Positions 45,978 through 54,007 of a DNA stretch of 64,000 bases are shown one piece after another. Location of the stretch: contig NZ_CP128540.1 of assembly GCF_021283545.2 (NCBI RefSeq), positions 1,027,501 through 1,091,500 on the forward strand, in the 5' to 3' direction. The position numbers were made by a program, and so were the translations under genes. The notes under the pieces are model-generated. The model did no database searches. It saw only the letters and a list, made by a program, of their open reading frames with translations, and was not told where the DNA came from. This DNA comes from Pseudomonas alloputida (GTDB lineage: Bacteria; Pseudomonadota; Gammaproteobacteria; Pseudomonadales; Pseudomonadaceae). Position 1 is the first letter of the stretch; each line of letters begins with the position of its first letter.

Positions 45978-46003
45978 CCGGCCTTTTCGCGGCTAAAGCC
46001 GCT
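45978..46003. repeat. Left part of a REP split by the IS110-family element
   Basis: CCGGCCTTTTCGCGGCTAAA then GCCGCT. The rest of the same REP (CTCCTACAGG) lies at 47699-47708 on the far side of the element. Confidence 0.75.
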
Positions 46004-46041
46004 CTCATCAAACAAAATGCAACCCATTGTTTTCTAAGCAC

Positions 46042-47370
46042 TCAAGCGGCCACCAGTTGATACCCCAGTTTCCGGGCTTTGCGAAGCAAAGCCCGGACCT
46101 GCCGGTCTTGGCTTCTGGTTTCGAACTCCTCAAGACCTTGTTCAACATAAGCCTGCTTCTTGGTTAACAGGTTGTACACCAGACGTGCCAACTGATGCGC
46201 AGTGGCCTTGATGGCGCAGCTGGTATCCATTCGAGTCAGTCTGGCTCGGTGCGATGCGCCAATGAAACCCTTGTCGTTACGGGCATTGGATGCAGCCTGC
46301 TTGAGTGCTTGCGCTGCTCGATTGACTATTTTGGGCCCACCACCTGCCAGTCGATGACCGCCGGAAATTCGGGTAGGGGGAGCCAGTCCCAACCAAGAGC
46401 AGAAGTGCTGTGAGGACGGGAAGCGTGATAGATCTGTACCGATCTCCCCTGCCAGCACTAATGCAGTGTCCACCCCAATGGTTGGAATTGCGGTTAGGTC
46501 CACGCCAAGAACTTTCCACAAAGTCTGATGCAATACAGTCTGTTGGGCGCCGTTTCGGTGTGGGCTCCGTAAAGGCTTCTTGGATGGCTCTGGCTTGTTT
46601 TGCAGCACCGGCAACTGCTCTAACGCGGCTTTTATGGCGTCGTCACAATCTGCAATTTGCTGCTCCAGGAAGTCATAGGCAGCCAATTCCTGAGTTAGCG
46701 CATGCAAATGCTCGCGCCGCCAATTGCCATGAAGACTCCGAGCGACAGCCTCCTTGCCTGCCTTGATGCGGCGGTCGGTTAGTTCAGCCAGTTGCACTGG
46801 GTCCCGTTCACCTGCGCAGATGGCCCGCAAAATCTTCATGCCAGTTACACCGGAAATATCACTGATGACATTGGCCAGCTGGATGTTCATTTGGCTCATG
46901 GCCTTTTGCATCCGGTTCAGCGTCTGCGCCTGGTCTTTCACTTTGGAAGCACGCTGCCTGACCAATGACCGGACGCAGCAGGTCAGATCATCGGGGCGGA
47001 ATGCGCCTCTGAGCAGTCCATGAGTCATCAGCTGCCAGATCCACTGGCAATCCAGCACATCTGATTTACGGCCCGTGATTTGCCGAGTTGCTCTGGCATT
47101 GACGAGATAAACGTCAAAACCGCGCTCGCTGAGAATCTCGTAAATTGGAATCCAATAAACCCCCGTGGATTCCATGGCAACGACCTTGATCCCCAGGCTT
47201 TCAAGCCAGTTAGCCATCTTGAGCAGGTCGTCAGTAAAGGACGTGAACGACTGGACGGGATTTTCGTGCCGGGGATCGACCGCCACGAAATGCTCTCGAC
47301 CACCGACATCGATCGCCGCGCAATCGGGATGGACGACGGTAAAGCGTTGCTTGGAAGGCTTGCGCGCCAT
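46042..47370 (-). CDS. IS110-family DEDD recombinase/transposase
   Basis: 442-aa recombinase. RuvC-like domain with all four acidic residues, Asp21 (AAIDVGG), Glu67 (VAMESTGVYW), Asp104 and Asp107 (GRKSDVLDCQW), a long coiled helical middle, and the Tnp_20 domain with the catalytic-serine motif SQHFCSWLGLAPP. Start at the ATG giving MARKPSKQRFTVV with GAGG seven bases before; the frame opens 12 codons earlier. No frameshift is seen, so it may be active. Confidence 0.93.
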   Translation of the reverse strand: MARKPSKQRFTVVHPDCAAIDVGGREHFVAVDPRHENPVQSFTSFTDDLLKMANWLESLGIKVVAMESTGVYWIPIYEILSERGFDVYLVNARATRQITGRKSDVLDCQWIWQLMTHGLLRGAFRPDDLTCCVRSLVRQRASKVKDQAQTLNRMQKAMSQMNIQLANVISDISGVTGMKILRAICAGERDPVQLAELTDRRIKAGKEAVARSLHGNWRREHLHALTQELAAYDFLEQQIADCDDAIKAALEQLPVLQNKPEPSKKPLRSPHRNGAQQTVLHQTLWKVLGVDLTAIPTIGVDTALVLAGEIGTDLSRFPSSQHFCSWLGLAPPTRISGGHRLAGGGPKIVNRAAQALKQAASNARNDKGFIGASHRARLTRMDTSCAIKATAHQLARLVYNLLTKKQAYVEQGLEEFETRSQDRQVRALLRKARKLGYQLVAA

Positions 47371-47698
47371 GATGAATCCTCGCAGGATAAAGGGCGCGCG
47401 GGGCACACGGTGGCGAAAGGGTTCACTCTCTCATACGTGGTCACAGCTGAATCAGCTGATGCCTACAGGGACTTCACGCCGATACCGTGCGGATCACTCT
47501 CCTACGCGGGTGTGCAGACACACACCAGTGCTGGCTACGATCTCTGTCCCGCGCACACGAACCCTAACAAAGCAAAAGGCGGCTGGCCCTACCGGGCCAA
47601 CCGCCTTTTCTTTTTCAAAATGTCAGCGTCGCTGCGGAACTGAAGCCGTACACCTCATGTTTGCTGCGCGACAGCGCAGCCCGGAAGGGCTGGGTGAT
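47371..47698 (-). ncRNA. Candidate bridge RNA / 5' leader of the IS110-family element
   Basis: Non-coding end next to the recombinase start, where IS110-group elements encode the guide RNA that pairs with target and donor DNA; in P. putida ISPpu9 this region also makes regulatory small RNAs. It has several short inverted repeats and the strong hairpin at 47574-47609. The position and length support it; I have not folded it or shown guide loops matching the REP target. Confidence 0.4.
47574..47609. terminator. Strong bidirectional hairpin inside the IS110-family non-coding end
   Basis: AAAAGGCGG-c-TGGCCC-tacc-GGGCCA-a-CCGCCTTTT, with T-rich DNA on both sides, so it can terminate either strand. 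Between the outer end and the recombinase it would block read-in transcription from outside. Confidence 0.75.
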
Positions 47699-47753
47699 CT
47701 CCTACAGGGACTGTGTAGAACCCTGTGGGATCGGCTTTAGCTGGGAGAAGGCC
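47699..47753. repeat. Right part of the split REP and its intact partner REP
   Basis: 47699-47708 CTCCTACAGG is the remaining outer arm of the split REP. 47722-47753 is the partner copy in inverse orientation (CCTGTGGGATCGGCTTTAGC onward), whose core CTTTAG pairs with the CTAAAG of the left piece. Confidence 0.7.
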
Positions 47754-47772
47754 AGTGAATGCAACAGAAAAA

Positions 47773-48870
47773 TCAGACGAGATGCAGGTGGTTGTCCCAG
47801 AAGCCGGACGGCAGGTTCATCGGTTGCCCGACCAGTTCGGCCTTGCGGCAATCGTAGAACCGGCAGCGGCCCTGCCCGGAGGTGACGACAAAGCCGTCCT
47901 TCACCGCGCCAACGCCTGCGCAGTCGGGCATCGGGGCATCCAGCCGCACCGCGCCGCTGTCCAGGTCCCAGACGAACAGGCGGTTGGCCCGCGGTGCCGT
48001 CAGCGCCACCAGCCGCAGCTCGCTGTGGATGGCAACGCTTGCGGTGTATTGGGCCATGGCTTGCAGTTGCCGCTCCGGTACCGGGAAGGCCTTGAATGGC
48101 TCGCCCGGGCGCTTGATCGCCAGCAGCTCGGCAGTTTCATCGGCATCGCCCATGAACTGCTGGCAGGCGGCGATGGTGCCATCGCTGGCCACTGCCAGGT
48201 GTCGCACGCTGTTCATCTGCTGGGCCAGGGTTTCCTTGCTCAGCAGGGTGCCGTCGCGCTGCATCAGCACCAGGCTCGGTTGCATGGCGTCGAGGTTCAT
48301 CTCGACACGGCTTTCGGCCTCGGTACGGATACCGCCGTTGGCCACGACCAGCGTTTCACCGTCAGGCAGCCAGGCAACCTCGTGCGGGCCGATACCGTGG
48401 GTCGGAATTTCACCGGTGTGTACCAGGCGTTCGCCTTCGAAACGGTACACGCCAAGCACGCCGCGCCCTGGGTCGGTGGTGTCGTTCTCGGTGGCATACA
48501 GCCATTCGCCGCCTTTGTGCACGACGGCGTGGCCATAGAAGTGCCGGTTCGGCTGCGAGGCTACCGTTTGCAGCAGGCGCCCGTCACGCAGGTCGATCAG
48601 GTAGCTTTCGGTACCTGGGCGGCGGGCGACGAACAGAGCGATTGGCTGCTCGGGGTGGTGGATGATGGCATGGCAACGCTGAGCGACCTGCGTGCTGAAC
48701 ACCTGTGTACCGTCCAGGCGAAAACCTACGGCATAGTGCTGGCCGTCGCCGTTGTCACGCGCCGAGAGCAGCAAGGGTTCGCTGCCTTTGCTGCGGAACA
48801 GGCTCCAGCCGCCCAAGGTGAGGGCACTGAGCAATACGCTACCGAGTTTGAGTGCCTGGCGTCGCAGCAT
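47773..48870 (-). CDS. DUF1513 beta-propeller-type protein
   Basis: Exported protein of 365 aa with N-terminus MLRRQALKLGSVLLSALTLG, a twin-arginine-like signal. The rest has repeated strand blades (YAVGFRLDGTQVFSTQV, GRGVLGVYRFEGERLVHTGE, HEVAWLPDGETLVVANGGI) and fits the DUF1513 family found with imelysins. Stop of the upstream imelysin gene is two bases before its ATG. Probably the last gene of the iron-associated lipoprotein operon; function unknown. Confidence 0.8.
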   Translation of the reverse strand: MLRRQALKLGSVLLSALTLGGWSLFRSKGSEPLLLSARDNGDGQHYAVGFRLDGTQVFSTQVAQRCHAIIHHPEQPIALFVARRPGTESYLIDLRDGRLLQTVASQPNRHFYGHAVVHKGGEWLYATENDTTDPGRGVLGVYRFEGERLVHTGEIPTHGIGPHEVAWLPDGETLVVANGGIRTEAESRVEMNLDAMQPSLVLMQRDGTLLSKETLAQQMNSVRHLAVASDGTIAACQQFMGDADETAELLAIKRPGEPFKAFPVPERQLQAMAQYTASVAIHSELRLVALTAPRANRLFVWDLDSGAVRLDAPMPDCAGVGAVKDGFVVTSGQGRCRFYDCRKAELVGQPMNLPSGFWDNHLHLV

Positions 48871-48872
48871 GA

Positions 48873-49937
48873 TCAGTCACCGTCGTTGGCATTGAAGCCC
48901 AGCTGGATGTTCAGCGCCTTGGCCAGATCGCCTTCGTGCAGGCGGTGGACGACGTTCAAGCTGTCGTAGATCTGGTTGAGGGTTTGCTGACCAGCGTCGT
49001 CGGCCAGCAGTTCACCGAGCGTTTTCTGGTTGTCGGCCAGCAACTTGAGCGAGGTAGCGTAGGCGGCGTCGATCTTGTCCGCCAGCGCTTTCTGATCGCT
49101 GGGCAACAGGCCGCGCAGGCCCTGGTTGTCTACCCCGACCCAGACGGCTTCGGCGGCCTTGAGGCTGGCCTGCAGGCTGTTCATCGAGTTGTGGCTGCGC
49201 CAGGCCTCGGCCTGCAGCGGCTGCGGGATGCCCTTGCTCTGACGGCCCATCGGTGCGCCGAGCTTCTTCTTCAGGGTGTCCAGGGCGGTCACCTGGGCGC
49301 GCAACAGATCGGCGATAGCCTCATGGGAGTCGGCATAGCGCTGGTTGGGGAACTTGGTCATCTGCGAAAGCATGCCGTCGGTGCTGTTCCAGCCTTTGAG
49401 AATCTCCTCTGCCAAGGCCTTCTGGTGCGCGCCGATGGCCACCAGCAGCGGGCAGTAGCGGGCTTTCTGTTCGGCAGTGGCGATGTCCGGCTTGCTGTCG
49501 AACAGGATGTACTCATAGGCCGACAAGCCACGTACCACTACGCTGGACTTGCCCAACGCCTCAGCATCAACCGGCTTGTCGCCGTTGACCAGTTGCTCGA
49601 CCTGACGCCCGACCAGGTTTTTCTTGTCAGGCCAGAATTGTACCTGCCAGGCGCGGTTGCCTTCAGCCAACGGGCCGACCAGTAGCGGTTGCAGCTCGGC
49701 CCAGGCTTTTTGTGCATTGAGGAAGTCGGCGCGGGCTTTGTCCAGGCTTTCCTTGCCTTCGCAATAGGCCAGGGCACTGGCAGCCAGCGTACGGTCGGCT
49801 TCGACCCAGCGGCTGTAGGTAGGCAGGATCACCTGGTTGGCGATGGCGGCGGAGGTCACTGCTTGCGGGTCTTGTGGCGAGCAGGCACCGAGGGCGAGTG
49901 CGGCGAGGCTGGTGAACAACAGTTTGGGTCGGAACAT
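48873..49937 (-). CDS. Imelysin-family lipoprotein (M75-like), second copy
   Basis: Lipoprotein of 354 aa, lipobox LALGAC with Cys19. Imelysin/M75 fold, but the G-x-H-x-x-E signature seen in the icmP product is here RGLSAYEYILFDSKPD: the His is replaced by Ser while the Glu remains. So it may lack the protease-like metal site and act as a binding protein. Translated in order after the di-heme gene, 19 bp before it, and just ahead of the DUF1513 gene. Confidence 0.83.
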   Translation of the reverse strand: MFRPKLLFTSLAALALGACSPQDPQAVTSAAIANQVILPTYSRWVEADRTLAASALAYCEGKESLDKARADFLNAQKAWAELQPLLVGPLAEGNRAWQVQFWPDKKNLVGRQVEQLVNGDKPVDAEALGKSSVVVRGLSAYEYILFDSKPDIATAEQKARYCPLLVAIGAHQKALAEEILKGWNSTDGMLSQMTKFPNQRYADSHEAIADLLRAQVTALDTLKKKLGAPMGRQSKGIPQPLQAEAWRSHNSMNSLQASLKAAEAVWVGVDNQGLRGLLPSDQKALADKIDAAYATSLKLLADNQKTLGELLADDAGQQTLNQIYDSLNVVHRLHEGDLAKALNIQLGFNANDGD

Positions 49938-49956
49938 GCCCGGCTCCTTTGCGCGT

Positions 49957-51384
49957 TTAAAGTGAGTTCAGGAACGCGAGCAACGCAGCGCGCTGCTCGG
50001 CATCGAAAGTGAGTACGAAATTGCGTGCCGCCTCGGCTTCGCCACCGTGCCACAGCACGGCCTCAAGCAGGTTGCGGGCGCGGCCGTCATGCAGGAACTG
50101 GCTATGGCCACTGACCGTTTCGCTCAGGCCGATGCCCCACAGTGGCGGCGTACGCCAGTCCTGGCCGTTGGCGGCGAATTCGGTGCGCTCGTCGGCCAGC
50201 CCCGGGCCCATGTCATGCAGCAGCAGGTCGCTGTAGGGGCGGATAACCTGATTGGCCAACGCGGGTTCGGTGGCGTCGGCGGCGGTGGTGAACTGCGGTG
50301 TGTGGCAACCTTGGCAACCCGCCTGGTAGAACAGGTTCTTGCCCGCCAGCACCTGTGGCGAGCCGACGTCACGGCGGGCCGGCACAGCCAGGTTGCGGGT
50401 GTAGAACGTGACCAGGCGCAGGATGTTGTCGCTGACTTCTTTCTCGCCATCGGCCCCGTCGCCGTTGGGCGCAGTCAGGCAGCCGGTTTGTGCCGGGGTG
50501 CAATCGTCGTTGGGCAGCAGGGTGCTGGTCAGGCCCATGTCGCCGGCAAAGGCGTGCACGTTCTGCTGGTTGACGTTGGGCTGCCCGGCTTTCCAGCCGA
50601 AGCGGCCGATCACTGTTTTGCCCTGGGCGTCGTCCCATACACGGTTGGCCCGCCCGCGGATGCCATCGCGGTTACGGTCGTCCGGGTCTTCGTTGGCCAG
50701 CAGGTCGGCTTCGGGGATCGCTTCAAGCAGGCCCAGGCCGATCATTGGTGGTGCCACCCGCGCAGAAAAACGCGTGTCGGGGTGCATCACTCCATAGCCG
50801 AGCTGGGTGATTTGCAGGGCTGGCTTGCGCAGCTCGACCTGATGGCCGTCCTTGAATGACAGGGTTTCGCGGGTGTAGCTCACCCGCACCTTGCCTTCGG
50901 GCGCCACGCCGGGTATGGCCATGTCCTGCAACTGGGTACCGTAGACGGGCTCTGGCACCACGCCGAGGCGCTCGATCACTTTGGCCAGGTAGGGTTGGTC
51001 GGGGATCGACAGGCGTACCAGCATACCCACCGCGTTGCTGTCGCCCGGCTCTGGTGGGTGGCCACGGCCGTCGCGCACGTGGCAGTTCTGACAGGCGTTG
51101 GTATTGAACAACGGGCCCAGACCATCACGCGCGGTGGTGGTTGACGGCGCAATCACCCAAGGGTTGCGAAAGAAGCTGTTACCCACGGCGAAGTCCAGGC
51201 GTAGCTCTGGCGAGAGGTTGGCCGAGGGCAGGGAATAGGCATTGCGGTCGCTGCGCTGCACGGTCGCCTGGCCACCCGACAACGCTTCGCCGGGCTCGGC
51301 GTGGGTGAAGCGCGGGGCGTCGTCACAGGCGGCCAAGGCCAAGGCCAGCAGCAGAGGGGGGAGTCGGGACAGCGACAAGGACAT
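49957..51384 (-). CDS. Di-heme thiol oxidoreductase-like lipoprotein (DUF1111)
   Basis: Lipoprotein of 475 aa, lipobox ALALAAC (Cys20). Two c-type heme motifs, TNACQNCHVRDG and AGCQGCHTPQFT, plus the family segments GDSNAVGMLVRLSI and PYSDLLLHDMGPGLADER of the di-heme oxidoreductase group. Start at MSLSLSRLPPLLLAL with AGGA six bases before; the frame opens earlier. First gene of the unit with imelysin and DUF1513 genes. A GCAAACGCAAAT element lies about 70 bp upstream. Iron or redox role is inferred. Confidence 0.87.
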   Translation of the reverse strand: MSLSLSRLPPLLLALALAACDDAPRFTHAEPGEALSGGQATVQRSDRNAYSLPSANLSPELRLDFAVGNSFFRNPWVIAPSTTTARDGLGPLFNTNACQNCHVRDGRGHPPEPGDSNAVGMLVRLSIPDQPYLAKVIERLGVVPEPVYGTQLQDMAIPGVAPEGKVRVSYTRETLSFKDGHQVELRKPALQITQLGYGVMHPDTRFSARVAPPMIGLGLLEAIPEADLLANEDPDDRNRDGIRGRANRVWDDAQGKTVIGRFGWKAGQPNVNQQNVHAFAGDMGLTSTLLPNDDCTPAQTGCLTAPNGDGADGEKEVSDNILRLVTFYTRNLAVPARRDVGSPQVLAGKNLFYQAGCQGCHTPQFTTAADATEPALANQVIRPYSDLLLHDMGPGLADERTEFAANGQDWRTPPLWGIGLSETVSGHSQFLHDGRARNLLEAVLWHGGEAEAARNFVLTFDAEQRAALLAFLNSL

Positions 51385-51453
51385 CGAGAATCCTGGGCGT
51401 GAGCGAAAAACCGGCGTGCAGCTTAGCAGGCCCAGGATCATTGAATAAGAGCA

Positions 51454-51465
51454 ATTTGCGTTTGC
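51454..51465 (-). promoter_or_regulatory. Fur-box-like half element upstream of the di-heme gene
   Basis: Minus strand GCAAACGCAAAT, nearly the same as GCAAATGCAAAT upstream of icmP. The longer 19-bp match to the Fur consensus is weak (about half). Confidence 0.3.
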
Positions 51466-51493
51466 TTGATGAAATCGCTGCCAGCGCGGTTGC

Positions 51494-51880
51494 TCAGGCC
51501 ATATAGAGCATGAAGTGTCGGTTGACCAGGTTGACGATCAGGTTCTTGTTGCCGCCACCGCGATTATCGCCGGTGACTTCGATGACTTCTTCGCTGGTGT
51601 ATTCCATGGAGGAGGCGGTAATGCACTTGACCGCGTCCATGTGCGCAGGTTGCCAGTAATCCTGGAATAACCAGATGTTGGTGTCGGCAGACGGGCCGAG
51701 GATCAGGCGCAAGGCCTTGTGGTTCTCAGTCGATCTGCCGATCCACGGGATGGCCAGCGAGCCATTCCAGACGTGCTGCGCGCCGACTGCCAGGCTGTTG
51801 CTGCGGTTTTCACCGTCGATCAGGGTCAAGGTATAAGGGGTGTTATTGGCGATGGAGCGCAAGTAAGTGACGTTGGCCAT
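51494..51880 (-). CDS. Unrecognised 128-aa protein, second gene of a two-gene insert
   Basis: No signal peptide; beta-rich by eye, with IANNTPYTLTLIDGENR, AQHVWNGSLAIPWIGRSTE, IWLFQDYWQPAHMD and GDNRGGGNKNLIVNL. The look is of a compact beta-sandwich, lectin- or cytolysin-like, but no family is recognised. AAGGA is eight bases before the ATG, and the partner gene ends 13 bp upstream, so the two are one transcription unit. It sits where the iron-associated icmP-DUF1111 genes would otherwise be neighbours. Confidence 0.72.
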   Translation of the reverse strand: MANVTYLRSIANNTPYTLTLIDGENRSNSLAVGAQHVWNGSLAIPWIGRSTENHKALRLILGPSADTNIWLFQDYWQPAHMDAVKCITASSMEYTSEEVIEVTGDNRGGGNKNLIVNLVNRHFMLYMA

Positions 51881-51893
51881 GTTTTGTTTCCTT

Positions 51894-52376
51894 TCAATGT
51901 TCAGTTTTTGGGCGGGGTAACGGGCTGGTCGGGGCGCGATAGACATAGGCCGCGAGCAAGGTGATTTCGTTGAACGGGGGGGCGAGCTCGGCGGGATGAA
52001 AGCGACCGAGCAGCTGCATCCCATGGTCAATGGCGACTGCTTCGAACATCCGGCGGTCGGTTTCGTTGGGGTCGTAGAGGTAGATCTTGCCGGGGCGGGC
52101 AACTACCCGGCACATCTCCTCGGCCACACGGTGGGTGATCGGAGCGCCCATCAGCGTCACGTGAGGGACTGCATGGTCGTCGAGGGGAAAGTCCGGAGCA
52201 TCGTATTCGTATACGACGATGAGGTTGGGAATGTGCCCGCCAGCGAACGGCCCGTTGGAGATGAGCTGGCCAGCCTTGTTCAGGTTGTACGCATCGTTGA
52301 ATCCGGTGATGAGGTCTTCCCCATTCATGCGCTGGACGATTCGGCCTTCGCCCCAGACATCAAGAATCTGCAGCAC
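51894..52376 (-). CDS. Unrecognised 160-aa protein, first gene of a two-gene insert
   Basis: Start chosen at a GTG with AGGAGG five bases upstream, giving MLQILDVWGEGRIVQRMNGE; a later ATG and an earlier frame are alternatives. The middle HVTLMGAPITHRVAEEMCRV and PGKIYLYDPNETDRR resembles the late part of a class I methyltransferase or Rossmann fold (R-V-x-x-P-G), but motif I is absent, so I do not assign that function. C-terminal end has PTSPLPRPKTEH, a likely unstructured tail. Coupled to the 128-aa gene 13 bp downstream. Confidence 0.65.
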   Translation of the reverse strand: MLQILDVWGEGRIVQRMNGEDLITGFNDAYNLNKAGQLISNGPFAGGHIPNLIVVYEYDAPDFPLDDHAVPHVTLMGAPITHRVAEEMCRVVARPGKIYLYDPNETDRRMFEAVAIDHGMQLLGRFHPAELAPPFNEITLLAAYVYRAPTSPLPRPKTEH

Positions 52377-52468
52377 TGTGCCTCCTGTTAGGTTTGATCG
52401 AAGGCCTACAGGATGAGCATCTGCGTGCACGCCAGGCAGCGGGAAGCGTTTTACCCGGCAGCAAACGA

Positions 52469-52495
52469 AAACGCCCGGCACAAGGCCGGGCGTTT
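52469..52495 (-). terminator. Terminator after icmP
   Basis: AAACGCCCGGC-acaag-GCCGGGCGTTT with 11-bp perfect arms, then on the minus strand TTTTCGTTT. It separates the two-gene insert from icmP transcription. Confidence 0.8.
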
Positions 52496-52517
52496 GCGGT
52501 GAAGCGCTACAGCAGGA

Positions 52518-53849
52518 TCAGAACTCGTGATCCGCAGTGTCCGGGTTCAGGTTGGCAATGCCCAGCTTGCCCGCAGCCTGTTCGATCGACCCGGTCTGCT
52601 TGACCAGGGCGGCGATGGCGTCCCGCACAACCTGGTTGCCGGCAGCGTTGTCGGCGGCGATCAGCTGGTCGTAGTGCTCGCCTTTGAGGGCGTGGTCTAC
52701 GATCACCTGAAGCTTGGCCTCGGTGGCTTCCAGATCGGCCTTGAGGGCTGCATCGGCGGCCGGGTCAACCTTGGCGACCAGCGACGACAGGCTAGGGCCG
52801 GTAAGCTTGGTGCCGTCCGGGCGGGTGTACTCGCCCAGGTAGACGTTGCGGATGCCCTTGGCGTCGTAGAAGTGCGAGTAGTGAGTGTTGTCGCTGAAGC
52901 AGTCTTGCTCGTCTTCCGGCGAGTTGGCTTCCAGCGAAACTTTCATGCGCTCGCCAGCCAGTTCGCCCAGCGACAGGCTGCCCATGCCGAACAGCATCTT
53001 GCGCAGGCCGTCGTTGACAGGCTCGGCTTCCAGCTTGGCGCGGTAGTTGTCGGCGACGTTCGGTGCCCAGTTGCCGACCATCTCTTCGAGGTCGGTGACC
53101 AGCAGGTCGGTAACCGCTTTCAGGTAGGCGCGGCGGCGGTCGTTGTGGCCGCCGGTAGCGCCCTGGCCTTCCAGGTAGTCGGATGCCGGGCGATTGCCAG
53201 CGCCAGGGCCGGTTCCGTTCAGGTCCTGGCCCCATAGCAGGAATTCGATGGCGTGATAGCCCGTGGCAACGTTGGCCTCGGAGCCAGCCAGCTCGTTCAG
53301 GCTAGCCAGTTTCTCGGGGGTGATGTCCTTGACGTCCACCTTCTCTTCACCCACCTGGATCTCGGTGTTGGCGATGATGTTGGCGCTGGCACCCGGGTTG
53401 CCCAAGGCGTGCTCGTAGCTCTTGTCGACGTAGTCGATCAGGCCTTCGTCCAGGGGCCAGGCGTTCACTTGGCCTTCCCAGTCGTCGATGATGGTGTTGC
53501 CAAAGCGGAAGGTTTCGCTCTGCAGGTACGGTACGCGCGCGGCGAACCAGGCTTCCTTGGCGGCTTTCAGGGTTTCGTCGTTGGGCTTGGCCAGGAACGC
53601 ATCGACCGCGGTCTGCAGCGTCTTGGCAGTGCTCAGCGAGTCGCTGTACACGGCGTAGACCATGTCGGTGTAATGCTTGACCACGGCTTTGCCGGCTGCT
53701 TCGTCGACAGCCCCTGGCGCAGCGGTGGTGGCAGCAGCAGGTGCCTGGGCTTGCGGCGCGGCGGCTTTTTCGTCCTTGCCTTCACCGCAACCGGCGAGGG
53801 CGATGGCAATGGCCAGCAGACTGGCGGAGGCCAGAGGCATTCGAATCAT
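52518..53849 (-). CDS. icmP: Imelysin-family (M75) lipoprotein, IcmP/IrpA type
   Basis: Lipoprotein of 443 aa, lipobox AIALAGC with Cys21, start at MIRMPLASASLLAIA with AGGA before it. The M75 signature G-x-H-x-x-E is intact in ATGYHAIEFLLWGQDLNG, and DNTHYSHFYDAKGIRNVYLG is typical. The mature N-terminus is Ala/Pro-rich. Homologues are IcmP (insulin-cleaving metalloproteinase) of P. aeruginosa and cyanobacterial IrpA, and the gene has its own terminator and a Fur-like site. Whether it binds iron or cleaves protein is not settled by sequence. Confidence 0.87.
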   Translation of the reverse strand: MIRMPLASASLLAIAIALAGCGEGKDEKAAAPQAQAPAAATTAAPGAVDEAAGKAVVKHYTDMVYAVYSDSLSTAKTLQTAVDAFLAKPNDETLKAAKEAWFAARVPYLQSETFRFGNTIIDDWEGQVNAWPLDEGLIDYVDKSYEHALGNPGASANIIANTEIQVGEEKVDVKDITPEKLASLNELAGSEANVATGYHAIEFLLWGQDLNGTGPGAGNRPASDYLEGQGATGGHNDRRRAYLKAVTDLLVTDLEEMVGNWAPNVADNYRAKLEAEPVNDGLRKMLFGMGSLSLGELAGERMKVSLEANSPEDEQDCFSDNTHYSHFYDAKGIRNVYLGEYTRPDGTKLTGPSLSSLVAKVDPAADAALKADLEATEAKLQVIVDHALKGEHYDQLIAADNAAGNQVVRDAIAALVKQTGSIEQAAGKLGIANLNPDTADHEF

Positions 53850-53925
53850 TATTGGTTTTCCTGCATCGTGTGGTTGGACCAAAGGGGTGGACCGTGCGCC
53901 GTGGCACGCAAAACTACAACATCAT

Positions 53926-53944
53926 GCGAAAGATTTGCATTTGC
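53926..53944 (-). promoter_or_regulatory. Candidate Fur box upstream of icmP
   Basis: Minus strand GCAAATGCAAATCTTTCGC matches the 19-bp Fur consensus at 12 positions. It lies about 77 bp before the icmP start. Confidence 0.45.
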
Positions 53945-54007
53945 TGTAAAGGGGCGGGCGCGCAATTCATGTAAATCAGGGGCTCGGCCTGTAACCGGGC
54001 AGGTGCC

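Larger units (their letters stand above)
46004..47698 (-). mobile_element. IS110-family element inserted in a REP (ISPpu9/ISPpu10-like targeting)
   Basis: About 1.7 kb, one recombinase gene on the minus strand, a short non-coding end (46004-46041, 38 bp) and a long one (47371-47698, about 330 bp), the layout of IS110-group elements. No terminal inverted repeats are evident. A CT dinucleotide is repeated at the two junctions (46002-46003, 47699-47700), and removing the element gives GCCG-CT-CCTACAGG, the normal REP text. REP-specific IS110 elements are known from P. putida; which named element this is cannot be decided here. Confidence 0.82.
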
